From the NCBI GenBank assembly GCA_977017575.1, contig CDRNVI010000004.1, positions 1-64,000 on the forward strand: DNA of 64,000 bases, written 5' to 3'. The position numbers were made by a program, and so were the translations under genes. The notes under the pieces were generated by a model. It was not told the DNA's origin. It saw only the letters and a program-made list of their open reading frames with translations, and did no database searches. Shown one piece after another: positions 9,100 to 18,302 of the stretch (position 1 is the first letter of the stretch; every line of letters starts with the position of its first letter). The DNA is from Paramoeba atlantica (lineage: Eukaryota; Discosea).

Positions 9100-9534
9100 T
9101 CACATGCCCGTGTCTTTCTCTACCTGTTTTTTCTGACCTCTCCTCCTCGATGTCGAGGAGCGTCGTAGGAAATTCTCATAATGCGATGCGGGAAAAAGAT
9201 CCAACCGCAGCGAGTCGACGTGAAGGCTTTCCGATCCCACCCCGCTCTCCCGTGCGAGCTCTATATCCACATCCCGGAGTAACACCGTCGTGTGGCCGTC
9301 AATAATCCGATAGACGGGGTACTCGAGCGTACGGGGCACAGGGGCACGGAGCGTGGCCCTGTGATTCGGGGTAAGATCTTTCAGAACAGTATTCATGGTT
9401 TCCACGAAACACTGTCGAAGGCTGGTAATCACCTCCCCAGGCAACGCCTCGGGGCCGTACTGCTCGATGAGTTGTCCTATGGAGGATTCCAGGGCGGTGG
9501 CAAGCGAGGTGTGGTGATAGGGGTAGGGGTCCAT
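9100..9534 (-). CDS. Transcription factor IIA gamma (small) subunit
   Basis: 144 residues. The order of blocks follows TFIIA-gamma/TOA2: an N-terminal helical bundle (YHHTSLATALESSIGQLIEQ, compare Y-R-x-TTLGNSLQESLDELI), a second helix (VITSLRQCFVETMNTVLKDL), then the beta-barrel part (LEYPVYRIIDGHTTVLLRDV, compare TYRFCDNVWTFVLNDV) and LHVDSLRLDLF. A basic C-terminal tail (RRSSTSRRRGQKK) exceeds the usual 110 or so residues. TFIIA stabilises TBP on promoters; in trypanosomes a divergent TFIIA works with TBP and SNAPc at spliced-leader RNA genes. Divergence is considerable, so this is a motif-order call. Confidence 0.72.
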   Translation of the reverse strand: MDPYPYHHTSLATALESSIGQLIEQYGPEALPGEVITSLRQCFVETMNTVLKDLTPNHRATLRAPVPRTLEYPVYRIIDGHTTVLLRDVDIELARESGVGSESLHVDSLRLDLFPASHYENFLRRSSTSRRRGQKKQVEKDTGM

Positions 9535-9850
9535 TTGAGGGAAAAGATGGACAGGGTGGTTGTAAAAAGATGGAAAAATAACATATACTAAATGAGAAAT
9601 TAGTCACAGAAGGTGTTTATATAAAAGGTTGATAATATCTAGATAATTACACTCAAATTCATGGTGCACATTGTACTCTTGCGCACATTATGGACGAGGG
9701 TCAAAATCCTCATTCATGTTTAAAAGAAGTTTCATTATACATTTCAGTGTTCCGTTATTGGTACACTGAAAATTTAGAAAATGAGAGCCATACAGAACCG
9801 TAAATGGCGCATGCCATTTTTTCTTAGTTTCCAGCTAGAGTTCATTTTCT
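9535..9850. other. Intergenic region, nothing recognised
   Basis: AT-rich spacer between the TFIIA-gamma start and the prefoldin stop. No gene or repeat was seen. Confidence 0.5.
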
Positions 9851-10447
9851 TTATTTTTGTTGCTTCCTGTGGACCCCTTCATTGTATACTCGTGCCATAT
9901 TCACCTCAAGAACTATAATTTGTTCACGCAAGAACGCTAAATCTTCCGCAATCACAACTAAATTCTCTGTACAGGATGACAAATTTTTCTGCAACAGTGT
10001 CAAGGCCTCCGGAAGCTCATATTCCGCCATAACATTTGCGCCGAGCCACAGCCCGACCTTTGGGGATGAATCTGTTTTTCTGGGGTGAAGCACTGCATCA
10101 ACGAACGTCGTCTCGGTAAGAGCAAAGGAGACGGGAATGTCGCAAGTACGACTCGCCTGGTCGGCGACCTGCTTTTCTAAAAATTGCAGTGCTTCCAAGG
10201 TTTTTTCTATTTCTGGCTCTTTCGCACTCAGTGCAGACTTTCGCTGCTGGAGTTTCGTCTCGAGGAGCTTGTATTTACTGTATTCACGTTGGAGCTCGTT
10301 GAGAAGGTCTTCCGTGGTGATGCTCTTTTCGCTTACATGACTTCGGACATGCTGCAGAAAAGTTACACGTGGGATGCCTCGAGCATTGGTATATTTCTCA
10401 CTAAATTCTGCACTTTCCGGAGAATAAGCTACCTCGGATGCACTCAT
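9851..10447 (-). CDS. PFDN3: Prefoldin subunit 3 (VBP1 homologue)
   Basis: 198 residues, normal for alpha-type prefoldin subunit 3. Two coiled-coil helices flank a beta-hairpin core. The N-terminal helix has LLNELQREYSKYKLLETKLQ (compare LDEQYQKYKFMELNLAQ), then PEIEKTLEALQFLEKQ. The core carries VGLWLGANVMAEYELPEALT, nearly identical to the family signature VCLWLGANVMLEYDIDEA. The C-terminal helix LLQKNLSS...DLAFLREQI...EVNMARVYN also matches. Prefoldin is the hexameric cytosolic chaperone that hands nascent actin and tubulin to the CCT chaperonin. Tubulin cofactor A lies two genes upstream, an apparent theme rather than proof of co-regulation. Confidence 0.95.
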   Translation of the reverse strand: MSASEVAYSPESAEFSEKYTNARGIPRVTFLQHVRSHVSEKSITTEDLLNELQREYSKYKLLETKLQQRKSALSAKEPEIEKTLEALQFLEKQVADQASRTCDIPVSFALTETTFVDAVLHPRKTDSSPKVGLWLGANVMAEYELPEALTLLQKNLSSCTENLVVIAEDLAFLREQIIVLEVNMARVYNEGVHRKQQK

Positions 10448-10786
10448 ATATTCATATATTAAGCACTCATATATTAATCTAGGGGAGTAAAAGGAAGTCC
10501 AAAAAACAGAACGCTGCCCTAAAGTAGGATGAAATATATTACAAGTAATCTATTGGCTAACTCTAGAAGCGTTACCTCTACATTTACTTCTCTTTGGTGT
10601 ATGATGAATATGAGCCGAATATTGTTTTTTCCTACAAAAACGGGAAACCCATTCAACACCTGAACCATTCAAGTGGGCAACCCATTTAAGCCACCGGAAC
10701 AACGACATACTATCTCGATCGCTCCCTCAGCATGCACAACTCAACATCCCGAATTCCTCTTTCACCCCCCCTACCCACTCTCCCTC
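10448..10786. other. Intergenic region, nothing recognised
   Basis: Spacer between the prefoldin start and the nucleoporin stop. The half nearer the nucleoporin is C-rich on the plus strand. No gene was seen. Confidence 0.45.
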
Positions 10787-12307
10787 CTATCGAAACGACC
10801 ACGTGCTTGGATTCACTGGCGTACTCGCACTCAACGTTCCCACCTTCACCTGCGGGGTAGAGGGCAACGCCCCGGCCCCCGGGAACGCGCTACTCCCCGG
10901 GGTAGTCGTGAGCCCCCCCGGGGCCCCACTCCCCGACCCGAACAACGATGTCGAGGAGGGGAGCCCTGTCGTGGAAGCAGCCCCCAGGGGGGCGCTACCC
11001 CCCCTACTGCCGAATCCCCCCCCGGGGGGTCCCCCCTGGGGAATTCCCGGAGCCCCGGGCAGTGCTCGACTCAGGCTGGGGTCATAGACCAGCCGACGAG
11101 GGCTGGAGGCCATGAGCTCCGAGGGGAGCGGCCTGCGCTCTGTGGGGAGCCCCGAGCCCCGGTGTCGTGGAAGAGGGAGAGGCGGGAACACGGGCTGGGT
11201 GGCCGATTTAGGATTTGTGTTTCGCATACCCAAAGAATGGGTTTGTTGTTGTTGTTGTTGTTGTTGTGTCGCGCGGTGCACAAGTTCATGGGTGGCCGCA
11301 TGACGCTGGGTAACGAGTTTGGAGACTTTACGAAAAAGCTCCTCCTCGGTGCGCATGGCACGGACGAGAACATTTCCGGGTAGGGGAACGGGGTGGGTGG
11401 GGTGTAGAGGTGGGGGTTCGGGTCGTGGGGTTACGCCCCGGGTTATGGTCTGGGTGGTGCGTAGGAGGGTACGCCAGTGGTGACGCATTTGATGGAGTGT
11501 GTGGGAGATAAAGCGTAGGGAGACGTCGTCTTCATGACTCGAACAGGGTTGTGGAACGTTATCCAATGTTTTCTTTACTCGAGGCTGAGCGTCGGTGTCA
11601 ACGATTTGCTTTAGATGCTCCACTTTCGTACGTAATTCTTTTATCTGGTCGTTGAGGTTTTCACCATTGGCATGTAAGGAATCAAGCGACAGCGCACCTG
11701 TGGTTAAGGCACTCATGGTTTGCTCTAAACCCTGGGCCTCACCGACAGGGCGAGCGAGTTCATTCGCAGCAGATTTGGACATGGGTAGCAGCTGAGCACT
11801 CGGTTCCGTACTCGAACGTTTTCCGCTTTGAAGTAACGCGGCATATTCCATTCGCACGGCCTCCATCCCAGAATGCTCCGTGTGGATTTTCCGATTTAAC
11901 TCACGAATCTTCTCCTGCAAGGCGGGTGGCAGAGTTTCAAACCGAGAGGTCTCATTGAGGGTGCTAGTATCGAAAGAAGCGTACCACGGAGCTTGAGGAG
12001 CTGATGTGCCGGAAGCGGATGTGATTGGGCCACCAACGTTTGGTGCGCCAAACAAAGAGGGCTGCGTGGTTGTGGGTTGGGATGTGTTCTGTGAACCGAA
12101 AAGCGCTGTAGTGGACGAGAACGGGCCCGCAGCAGAACTTCCTGATGGTTGAGACGGTGCGGTGCCCCAGGGCAGCGTTGCAGTCGTCTTTGTCCCACCG
12201 GTTCCCCACGGAGTGGAACTTGTACTGGGGGCGAAAGGTGTTGTATTCGATGTGGTTGTTGTGGGGTTCCATCCCCCTGATGCCGTGTTAGTTCCAAACG
12301 GGGCCAT
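10787..12307 (-). CDS. FG-repeat nucleoporin, NUP58/NUP54-like
   Basis: 506 residues from ATG 12307 (MAPFGTNTASGGW). The Ser/Thr/Gly-rich N-terminus has scattered FG dipeptides (APFG, ALFGSQ, SLFGAP). A central alpha-helical region of about residues 110-330 follows (ETLPPALQEKIRELNRKIH, IKELRTKVEHLKQIV, FISHTLHQMRHHW), with a polyglutamine run, and then a second Gly/Ser/Pro-rich FG tail (SLFGSGSG) ending WSFR. FG at both ends of a coiled core is the layout of NUP58/45, one of the central-channel NUP62-54-58 proteins; the trypanosome counterparts are NUP59, NUP62 and NUP53. An upstream in-frame ATG at 12349 would add a Phe-rich segment and is less likely. Subfamily assignment is tentative. Confidence 0.75.
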   Translation of the reverse strand: MAPFGTNTASGGWNPTTTTSNTTPFAPSTSSTPWGTGGTKTTATLPWGTAPSQPSGSSAAGPFSSTTALFGSQNTSQPTTTQPSLFGAPNVGGPITSASGTSAPQAPWYASFDTSTLNETSRFETLPPALQEKIRELNRKIHTEHSGMEAVRMEYAALLQSGKRSSTEPSAQLLPMSKSAANELARPVGEAQGLEQTMSALTTGALSLDSLHANGENLNDQIKELRTKVEHLKQIVDTDAQPRVKKTLDNVPQPCSSHEDDVSLRFISHTLHQMRHHWRTLLRTTQTITRGVTPRPEPPPLHPTHPVPLPGNVLVRAMRTEEELFRKVSKLVTQRHAATHELVHRATQQQQQQQQTHSLGMRNTNPKSATQPVFPPLPLPRHRGSGLPTERRPLPSELMASSPRRLVYDPSLSRALPGAPGIPQGGPPGGGFGSRGGSAPLGAASTTGLPSSTSLFGSGSGAPGGLTTTPGSSAFPGAGALPSTPQVKVGTLSASTPVNPSTWSFR

Positions 12308-12616
12308 AAAGGTGAAATAAAAGAAAGAGAAGTGTCGAAAAAGAAACAACTATACGCCAATTTACATGAACTCAACTTGTATTTGACATTGACAAAGGCA
12401 AGGGTGAGTCAGAACCTATACAAACTAAAGTTATGCAGTTGTTTGTGATATTCAAGTTATTCGACTAGTTAAAGTTCTTCTATTTCTATTTTTCGCGAAC
12501 GTTGCAGATAATCGCTGACCTACCTATGAAAGATGAGTTATCGGAGAAGACTTTAACGGGGCCAATAAAATTCGTTAATCGCCAATAAAATTAATGTAGC
12601 ACAATTCGCGTGCTCA
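12308..12616. other. Intergenic region, nothing recognised
   Basis: AT-rich spacer upstream of the nucleoporin. It has a small direct repeat (CAATAAAATT-AAT) near 12565-12595 and no gene. Confidence 0.45.
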
Positions 12617-13024
12617 TCAATGTTCAAGCTTGAGGCCATAATTTTCTACGAGTTGAAGGCACTCCTTCGCTTTATGCACAGCTTCCATGCTGTCCGTATC
12701 CTTCTTTCCCTGCGACAAGGTATTTATACTATTTTTACCTTCTCCTACCCCAATAGTGTCAAGGAATAAGCTCAAGTCATCTTGTGCCTGCTGCAGGCGT
12801 AGCGAGGAGTCAGATATCATCATTTCACTTTCGGAGATAACACGTCGTTGTTGGTTTTGGCGCGCGACTAGCTCCTCTTCGTCACCCTCAGGGGCGCGCA
12901 ACAAAGATAAACGTTTGCGTTCTGTATCTAACTCACGTGCAGCGTACTGACAATCACTCAGAATACGGGTCAGAGATTGTGTCTTAATGCGTAATTGACG
13001 CAGACAGTCTTCAGAAAGTTCCAT
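12617..13024 (-). CDS. TBCA: Tubulin-binding cofactor A
   Basis: 135 residues, predicted almost wholly helical, as expected for the three-helix TBCA fold (about 110 residues). LRQLRIKTQSLTRIL matches the family start VRQIKIKTGVVKRLV, and RRVISESEMMISDSSLRLQQ matches the diagnostic ESRMMIPDCQRRLEAA. A C-terminal extension with LSQGKKDTDS precedes a last helix. TBCA captures beta-tubulin released from CCT during tubulin heterodimer assembly. The ATG at 13024 overlaps by 14 bases the stop of a small unknown frame upstream; if both genes are real, TBCA's splice acceptor would lie inside that neighbour. Confidence 0.88.
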   Translation of the reverse strand: MELSEDCLRQLRIKTQSLTRILSDCQYAARELDTERKRLSLLRAPEGDEEELVARQNQQRRVISESEMMISDSSLRLQQAQDDLSLFLDTIGVGEGKNSINTLSQGKKDTDSMEAVHKAKECLQLVENYGLKLEH

Positions 13025-13409
13025 GGATTAAAAAAGTGTAAGAACAAGGACCCAAATTAAGTGTCAATGGGGCTAAATTAATACTAGCTCTCTGACGTAA
13101 TGCGAAATCGAATACCTGAGTCGAAACCTGTCTTGGTAAAAAATAGTGACTGTATCCGTTACTCATTCCAAAAACAACTTTTATAACACTGTATGCGGAA
13201 CCGAAATTACAATCATCTTTATCTCGTAGCACAGGGAATCCGGTTATCTCGGTTATCCCGTAGTCAATGTCTTCACATTCAGACCCAAAGGGGGGTGGTA
13301 GGCAAACAAACGCCCGGAAGGTTTTTCGAGATCTGTTGAAAGGAATTTGGTCAAAAGCTCTTACGATGCGCTCTGTAGCCTGGGGGGAACCGGTGCCTGG
13401 ACTATACAT
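13011..13409 (-). CDS. Unrecognised small protein
   Basis: 132 residues from the first ATG (13409); the open frame extends upstream to about 13454 without another ATG. I do not recognise it. The composition is protein-like, with segments such as FNRSRKTFRAFVCLPPPFGS, DYGITEITGFPVLRDKDDC and FGSAYSVIKVVFGMSNGYSH, and no signal peptide or long membrane helix. It fills what would otherwise be a 600-base gap. The 14-base overlap with the TBCA start is unusual for a trans-spliced array and lowers confidence; it may be a chance frame. Confidence 0.4.
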   Translation of the reverse strand: MYSPGTGSPQATERIVRAFDQIPFNRSRKTFRAFVCLPPPFGSECEDIDYGITEITGFPVLRDKDDCNFGSAYSVIKVVFGMSNGYSHYFLPRQVSTQVFDFALRQRASINLAPLTLNLGPCSYTFLIHGTF

Positions 13410-13632
13410 GTACAAATGTAATGTGATGGGTTCACACTCTTTTCCCGTGAACAAGTGATTGCATAGACGAATAAGCTAAACATACAATGTATAAATACAT
13501 CTACAATGTATAAATAAGAATACACGGGCTCTTCCGAAATACGTTCTTCCACTTATCCTTTTCTACCAAGAATTTACTGCTACTATTTTGCTAGTCGCAT
13601 CTTCTGAACCCGTAACGGATTTATCAAGTACA

Positions 13633-14337
13633 CTATTCTGCGGTTCTTAATATGAATTTCAGTTGGACATTTCCTCCCAAACTCATTAATGTTTTTTGGT
13701 TTACTTCTGTAAGATTGATTTCTCCGCTCAGTCGGTTATGTGCCAGGCTTAGAACAATCAAAGATTCTGGAATAAGCTTTAATGATAGAGTTCCGTCCAG
13801 TAAATTGTCCTCTGCTGTCAGCTCTTCCAGGTTTGGAGGCAGGCGACTTAAATCTATTGTACCATTGAATAAATTTTTCCCTAACCGACATTGCAGCAGA
13901 CTTCTAGGCAACTCACGAAGATTTATATTACCGCAAAATCTGTTGCGTTCAATGTGAAGGTGTTGGAGTTTATTGGGAAGCGTCTCAGTGAAGAACTCAC
14001 CATAGAACAGGTTGTCTTGAATATCAAAACTACGAAGGCCTCTCGGTAGTAGGTCCGTAGGTACCCTGCCCTCTAATCGGTTTCCGCGTATCGTCAATGT
14101 AGACAGGGACCAGGGCAAGTGTTGCCACAAAACTGAACCCTTCAGAGACAGTTCGTGCCAAAAGATAGAGATCACACGATGTTCTTTGTCGCAAGTGACT
14201 CCATGCCACTCTCGCACCGACCATTTCTCGTTCCATGAGGGCAGTGGGTTCGACACATCGCTCAGTAATCGTATTAGTTCGTATTCGGCAGGCAATTCGC
14301 TCCCGTGAGCACCTTTAGCAAGGCGAACCGAACTCAT
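13633..14337 (-). CDS. Leucine-rich-repeat protein (LPxxL type)
   Basis: 234 residues from ATG 14337 (MSSVRLAKGAHGSELPAEYE). An N-terminal cap resembling plant LRRNT caps (LPSWNEKWSVREWHGVTCDK, then VISIFW) precedes about six repeats of the form LPxxLxxLxLxxNxFxGxIxL, for example NRLEGRVPTDLLPRGLRSFD and LAHNRLSGEINL. Three related intact or broken copies occur elsewhere in the window (26.7-27.9, 38.0-38.6 and 60.2-60.8 kb). No transmembrane helix follows. LRR arrays bind proteins; the ligand is unknown. A longer frame to 14475 adds a Phe/Tyr-rich hydrophobic stretch that could be a signal anchor, but it is probably 5' untranslated. Confidence 0.8.
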   Translation of the reverse strand: MSSVRLAKGAHGSELPAEYELIRLLSDVSNPLPSWNEKWSVREWHGVTCDKEHRVISIFWHELSLKGSVLWQHLPWSLSTLTIRGNRLEGRVPTDLLPRGLRSFDIQDNLFYGEFFTETLPNKLQHLHIERNRFCGNINLRELPRSLLQCRLGKNLFNGTIDLSRLPPNLEELTAEDNLLDGTLSLKLIPESLIVLSLAHNRLSGEINLTEVNQKTLMSLGGNVQLKFILRTAE

Positions 14338-14584
14338 GCAATATATACACAATATATAGAATTGGAAAAAACGTAGCCGACAAGCAAAATAAACAAAAGG
14401 CAACCGTCTACGACACATGTATTTGAAATCCACATCGGGAAAGAAATTTATATTGTGGAACCCCTCATCATACAATCGTACATACGGAGTTGTACTAATG
14501 TAACGTACTCAATACATTAAAGAAGCGATAAAATTATTTATTCGGCAAGCTCAGCACGAAAAACGTGCATGATTACTCGACGTC

Positions 14585-16093
14585 CTAACTGGAAGTTCTG
14601 TCATCTGATCGACTAGTTCGGAGTGAGGCTTCTAATTTTCCAAACGCCCCGCTAAGATCAGAGTAAAATATCCTGTATGCGGCAGCCGTGGCTTCGTTCC
14701 GGGGCAGTATCATTGATAACGATTCTTCAGGATTACTCTTCTTAATAAGAATACTATCATGATCTACCGAGGTCTCAATATTTCGTAGAATAGCCTCTCT
14801 TTCTGTAGCAGAAAGTGAAAAATGATTCGGCACATCGTGCAAAGCGGAGTCCTTTACAGGTTCCGTTTCTGTCAGCGAGGTACCTGTTCTGTTGTTCATT
14901 CTCGCTAAATATTCCTGATACGCTGCTTCCATATCCTCAACATTCGATGCGTAAGACTGCTGTGCGTCCATTTTTTTCGGCACCTGACTTTGCTGACTTT
15001 CCGACACTTGCTGCGTCCAGTCCCTCCGTATGCGGACGACTGGCCGTTTCTTGCGTCTCATCTTTTCTAACGCCACACTCACAAAGTCACGCCTACATAT
15101 TGGACAATTCTGATCTTTCTCGACGAAACGGTACAAGCACTCCGTGTGTAGCACATGACCACACGGAAGCTTTCGTGTGGTACAGCTCCCAGATACCCCT
15201 CCCCCGGTCATCTCCTCCATACATATCACACAACTCGGATCCTTTGCAATCTCATCCTCCTGCGGAACCTCACACTCCCGCACAACCCTACAATGCGTGC
15301 GATACACCAACACCCGTCGCAGGGTCTGCATCAGGCCACGAATCGTTAGATAAAGCTCCCGCAGTAAATGCACCGGAACCCCAACATGCTGGAACAGCAC
15401 CGCAAAAAACACAAGCTCCAGCACACACGCCACTAAGGTACACCCTAACGTAAGATAATACTTCGCGGCAATACTTGAACGGTGAAATCTTCGATCCGCG
15501 ATGTGCAACATCAGCCTTAATGAGATCCCGGTCGCGGCCACCAACATCAGGGCCCAATCCAGGGCTATCACCACCCACACACAGCACCCCTCGTTTCGAA
15601 TCACCTCCGTGGCGTACAGCAACATCCGCACCGCGGCATGGAGAAGAAAACTCAAACACAGGGATAGCCGCAACACCTCCCGCGGGTTGGTCTCCGCACT
15701 GGACTCAATCGTGTCGCCCCGGGCGTGCGCGAGCAAATGGAGCGCTTTCGCGAATGCGGTCCCGAGAAGCACCGCGGCGAGACCTGCGGTAAGGTGGAAA
15801 TCGAAATAGGACAGCGCGAAGAGGGATTGCAGGGCGTGGAGGGTGACGGTGTCCGCGACCCCCTCCCCCTCGTGGTCGCGTACGGTTCCGAGCAGAAGGC
15901 GACGGGTGAGGAGGAAACCCCAGAGGGCGGCGAGGAGGGCGTTGTTGGCGGTGAGCGCGGCAAAGGGTTTCGAACGGGTGAGGGCGAGGGCGGTGGGGAA
16001 GTAGGCCGCGGTGGGGTGGGTGGAGTAGGCAGTGTGGACGATGTAGGCCAGGGTGGCGAGGAGACTGTAGAGGGTGTACGAGGAGAGTTTCAT
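14585..16093 (-). CDS. HRD1: HRD1/SYVN1-type ER membrane RING E3 ubiquitin ligase
   Basis: 502 residues. About six hydrophobic helices fill residues 1-250, beginning with a signal-anchor-like YTLYSLLATLAYIVHTAY. The RING-H2 domain follows near residues 288-340: CVICMEEM, an insert, then LPCGHVLHTECLYRFVEKDQ and NCPICRRDF, giving the C-x2-C...C-x-H-x2-H-x2-C...C-x2-C ligands. The C-terminal 160 residues are charged and disordered. HRD1 is the retrotranslocation channel and ligase for misfolded ER luminal and membrane proteins. It is the last gene before the 9-kb repeat island. ALG7 beyond the island and phosphomannomutase at 8.2 kb act in the same ER glycoprotein economy. Confidence 0.9.
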   Translation of the reverse strand: MKLSSYTLYSLLATLAYIVHTAYSTHPTAAYFPTALALTRSKPFAALTANNALLAALWGFLLTRRLLLGTVRDHEGEGVADTVTLHALQSLFALSYFDFHLTAGLAAVLLGTAFAKALHLLAHARGDTIESSAETNPREVLRLSLCLSFLLHAAVRMLLYATEVIRNEGCCVWVVIALDWALMLVAATGISLRLMLHIADRRFHRSSIAAKYYLTLGCTLVACVLELVFFAVLFQHVGVPVHLLRELYLTIRGLMQTLRRVLVYRTHCRVVRECEVPQEDEIAKDPSCVICMEEMTGGGVSGSCTTRKLPCGHVLHTECLYRFVEKDQNCPICRRDFVSVALEKMRRKKRPVVRIRRDWTQQVSESQQSQVPKKMDAQQSYASNVEDMEAAYQEYLARMNNRTGTSLTETEPVKDSALHDVPNHFSLSATEREAILRNIETSVDHDSILIKKSNPEESLSMILPRNEATAAAYRIFYSDLSGAFGKLEASLRTSRSDDRTSS

Positions 16094-16260
16094 GGGGGGA
16101 AGGTTGAAAAAATATGTTGGTTTGTTGTGGGAGTGTGGAGTGAATGTCTTTTTTTACGATTTTATGGCTTTCATGAAGCGATGAATAGAGTTGTGCGAAA
16201 CATAGCTGTAATAATAATTTTTGTAATAATAATTATCATTATTTCAAAAAATCAAATTAT

Positions 16261-17206
16261 TAATATTATTAATAACCCCCCCACAGCGAAAAGTCACCCT
16301 CTCTAACTTTTCAGTCAAGTGTCCGTTTGAGTTCATTTTTGTTGCATTTTGCTGTTCCCAACACAAAGATTTTGCGCGTTATAGCATGGAACCAAAACTC
16401 TCAAATGCGTGCATCCCATAGATGGATTATCACTTTCTTCACGTTTTTCAAGAGACCAATTTCTCACACTTTAACTAATTAAATATTCTCCTCCCATGAG
16501 GAAATCAATTATTTCTGTCCGTTTTTGCTGATTTTTGTTGCAAACGAGAGATCTCGTTCTCCTAGCAAAGATCTTTGCCGCTATTTTTAATATTGACCCA
16601 CTTGTGCCCCCTGTCCGCAGAGTGTTTGTTTTCTTAAATTAGTGTGGTATGACGATGCAAAAAAATAGAACCTAAAAACAATTTTTTTTTTCAGTTTCTA
16701 AAATGATCTAAAAATGGTGGGAACGTGTAGATCTCAGAATTTTGAACGAGAAAATGATATCCTAACCCCCTTAGGCCCCTTCAAGCAAAAAGTAAAGGGG
16801 ACAGCTTAAAAAAGTTGATTTATCACTGTTTCAAGAAAGAACCAATCAAAGACAAATATTCCACCACGTGACAAATTGAATGTTTGTTATCTGTTTATGA
16901 TCATTTTTGTTGCAATCGAGAGATCGCGTTCCCCTAGCGAAGATCTGTGACACCATTTTCATGTTGACCCCCTTCTCCCCCCCTGGTCGAGGAACATGAG
17001 ATTTTTCAGGTAATGTTGGCAAGACTATGCAAAAACTTCATTAAAAAAATGAGTTTTAATTTGTTATCTGTGAAGAGGTCTAAAAACAGCGGGAACGTGC
17101 GGATCTCAAAATTTTGAACGAAAAAGTTGTGCAGCAACCCCCCTAAGCCTCGTTGTACCAAAAAAAGAGGGGGGTGACTTATTCGCTGTGGGGGGTTTAT
17201 TAATAT
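16261..17206. mobile_element. Inverted-repeat element A (about 0.95 kb, no coding capacity)
   Basis: The left end at 16261-16304 (AATAACCCCCCCACAGCGAA, then AAGTCACCCTCTCT) is repeated inverted at 17167-17206. The interior has no credible gene but holds two diverged direct copies of about 370 bp (near 16430-16795 and 16805-17165) sharing GAGAGATCxCGTTC, CTAGCxAAGATCT and GGGAACGTG. It looks like a non-autonomous DNA element. It abuts and slightly overlaps element B. Confidence 0.7.
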
Positions 17207-17845
17207 GGGTAATGCCCACTTATATTGCACCCACTTTTCTATTTTTTGGGTCAAACTGTGCCACAGAGTTGAAGTGGACAGCATAACCTAAAAAGCTACT
17301 GGATCACACGCCCGGTCACACAACATAGGGAAACAAGTACACAATCCTGCGGAAGGGACAAACGTTGGTTCTGAGAACGCGCCCCCACTCCCTTCAGTGC
17401 GCGGGGGCGCTAAAATATAATTCTGTCTCAGGGCTACACCCACAGTTGGGCTTTGCTCACAGACGTTCAAAGTTGGGCCTTACCTCCAGACAGGTAAACT
17501 AGGAGTCTTCTCAATATTTCCCACAGCCCTAACATGGGGCAGCATGGTCCAACATGGGACCTCCTAGCGGTCTTCCCCGCCACTGCCATGTGGCACTGAC
17601 GCCAAGCTTTTTTATTGTGGCATTTTATCTGCCCGCAGGCATTTTATCTGCGCATGGGCATTTGACGTGTAATGTGGTGAACTATAAGCATACTGCAACA
17701 TTTTTTTGACGTAAAGTAGGCGGAAGGAGGAAATGAGATAAAGTGTGTGAAGTTACGCTGCGCAAGAAAACATTTCAATGCATTCATATCATTATTTTGA
17801 AAGTGGGTGCAATATAAGTGGTCTGTACCCATTAATATTATTAAT
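17197..17845. mobile_element. Inverted-repeat element B (about 0.65 kb)
   Basis: Left end 17197-17237 (ATGGGTAATGCCCACTTATA and onward to GCACCCACTTT) is matched inverted at 17800-17845 with a few differences. The interior includes a GC hairpin (GCGCCCCC...GGGGGCGC, about 17380-17411) and no gene. A 17-bp sequence ATTAATATTATTAATAA occurs at 16259-16275 and again at 17831-17847, outside the A+B pair. It may be a target duplication of the composite, though it is nearly palindromic itself. Confidence 0.65.
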
Positions 17846-17850
17846 AATTC

Positions 17851-18096
17851 AATATGCATTTATACGAGCGGCTGCGAGTGACACACGAGGAGCCCCTCGC
17901 ATGTGGAGGAGCCCCGACATGTGGTCGGCGTCATTTGCAGCAGTATGGTGGCAGTACCAGGGAAAACTGCGGGGAGATCCAGAAAGCTCATTTTACACAT
18001 CACACAAATACAGAGTTTGGCATTTCCCGGCCCTCGGTATCAGCACTTCATAAGGAGTTGTCGTTGGTACAGCCCATTTACCTGCGTCAGGCGTAG
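17851..18096 (+). pseudogene. Possible DNA-binding (HTH) remnant
   Basis: A plus-strand open stretch contains AHFTHHTNTEFGISRPSVSA followed by LHKELSL, which reads like the helix-turn-helix of a transposase or regulator (T-x-x-EFGIS-x-x-SVSxL). It stops soon after, and nothing recognisable continues. It could equally be chance; the evidence is one short motif. Confidence 0.25.
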
Positions 18097-18302
18097 GCTC
18101 CTACCTACTTCCCGCGTAGGTTGAGGTGTATATAATGATGCTGGAAGCATCATCATCGACTCCATAAGGAGATCCCCATCAATGCTCCTTTTCGGGATGA
18201 AAATATTGTTTGATACAAAATTAAGAGCGAGAAATCTGAGTGTTAAAGCCCAATAAAAAATTTTGATAATATATTAATAATTCTTTTTTAGGCTCTGGCG
18301 CC

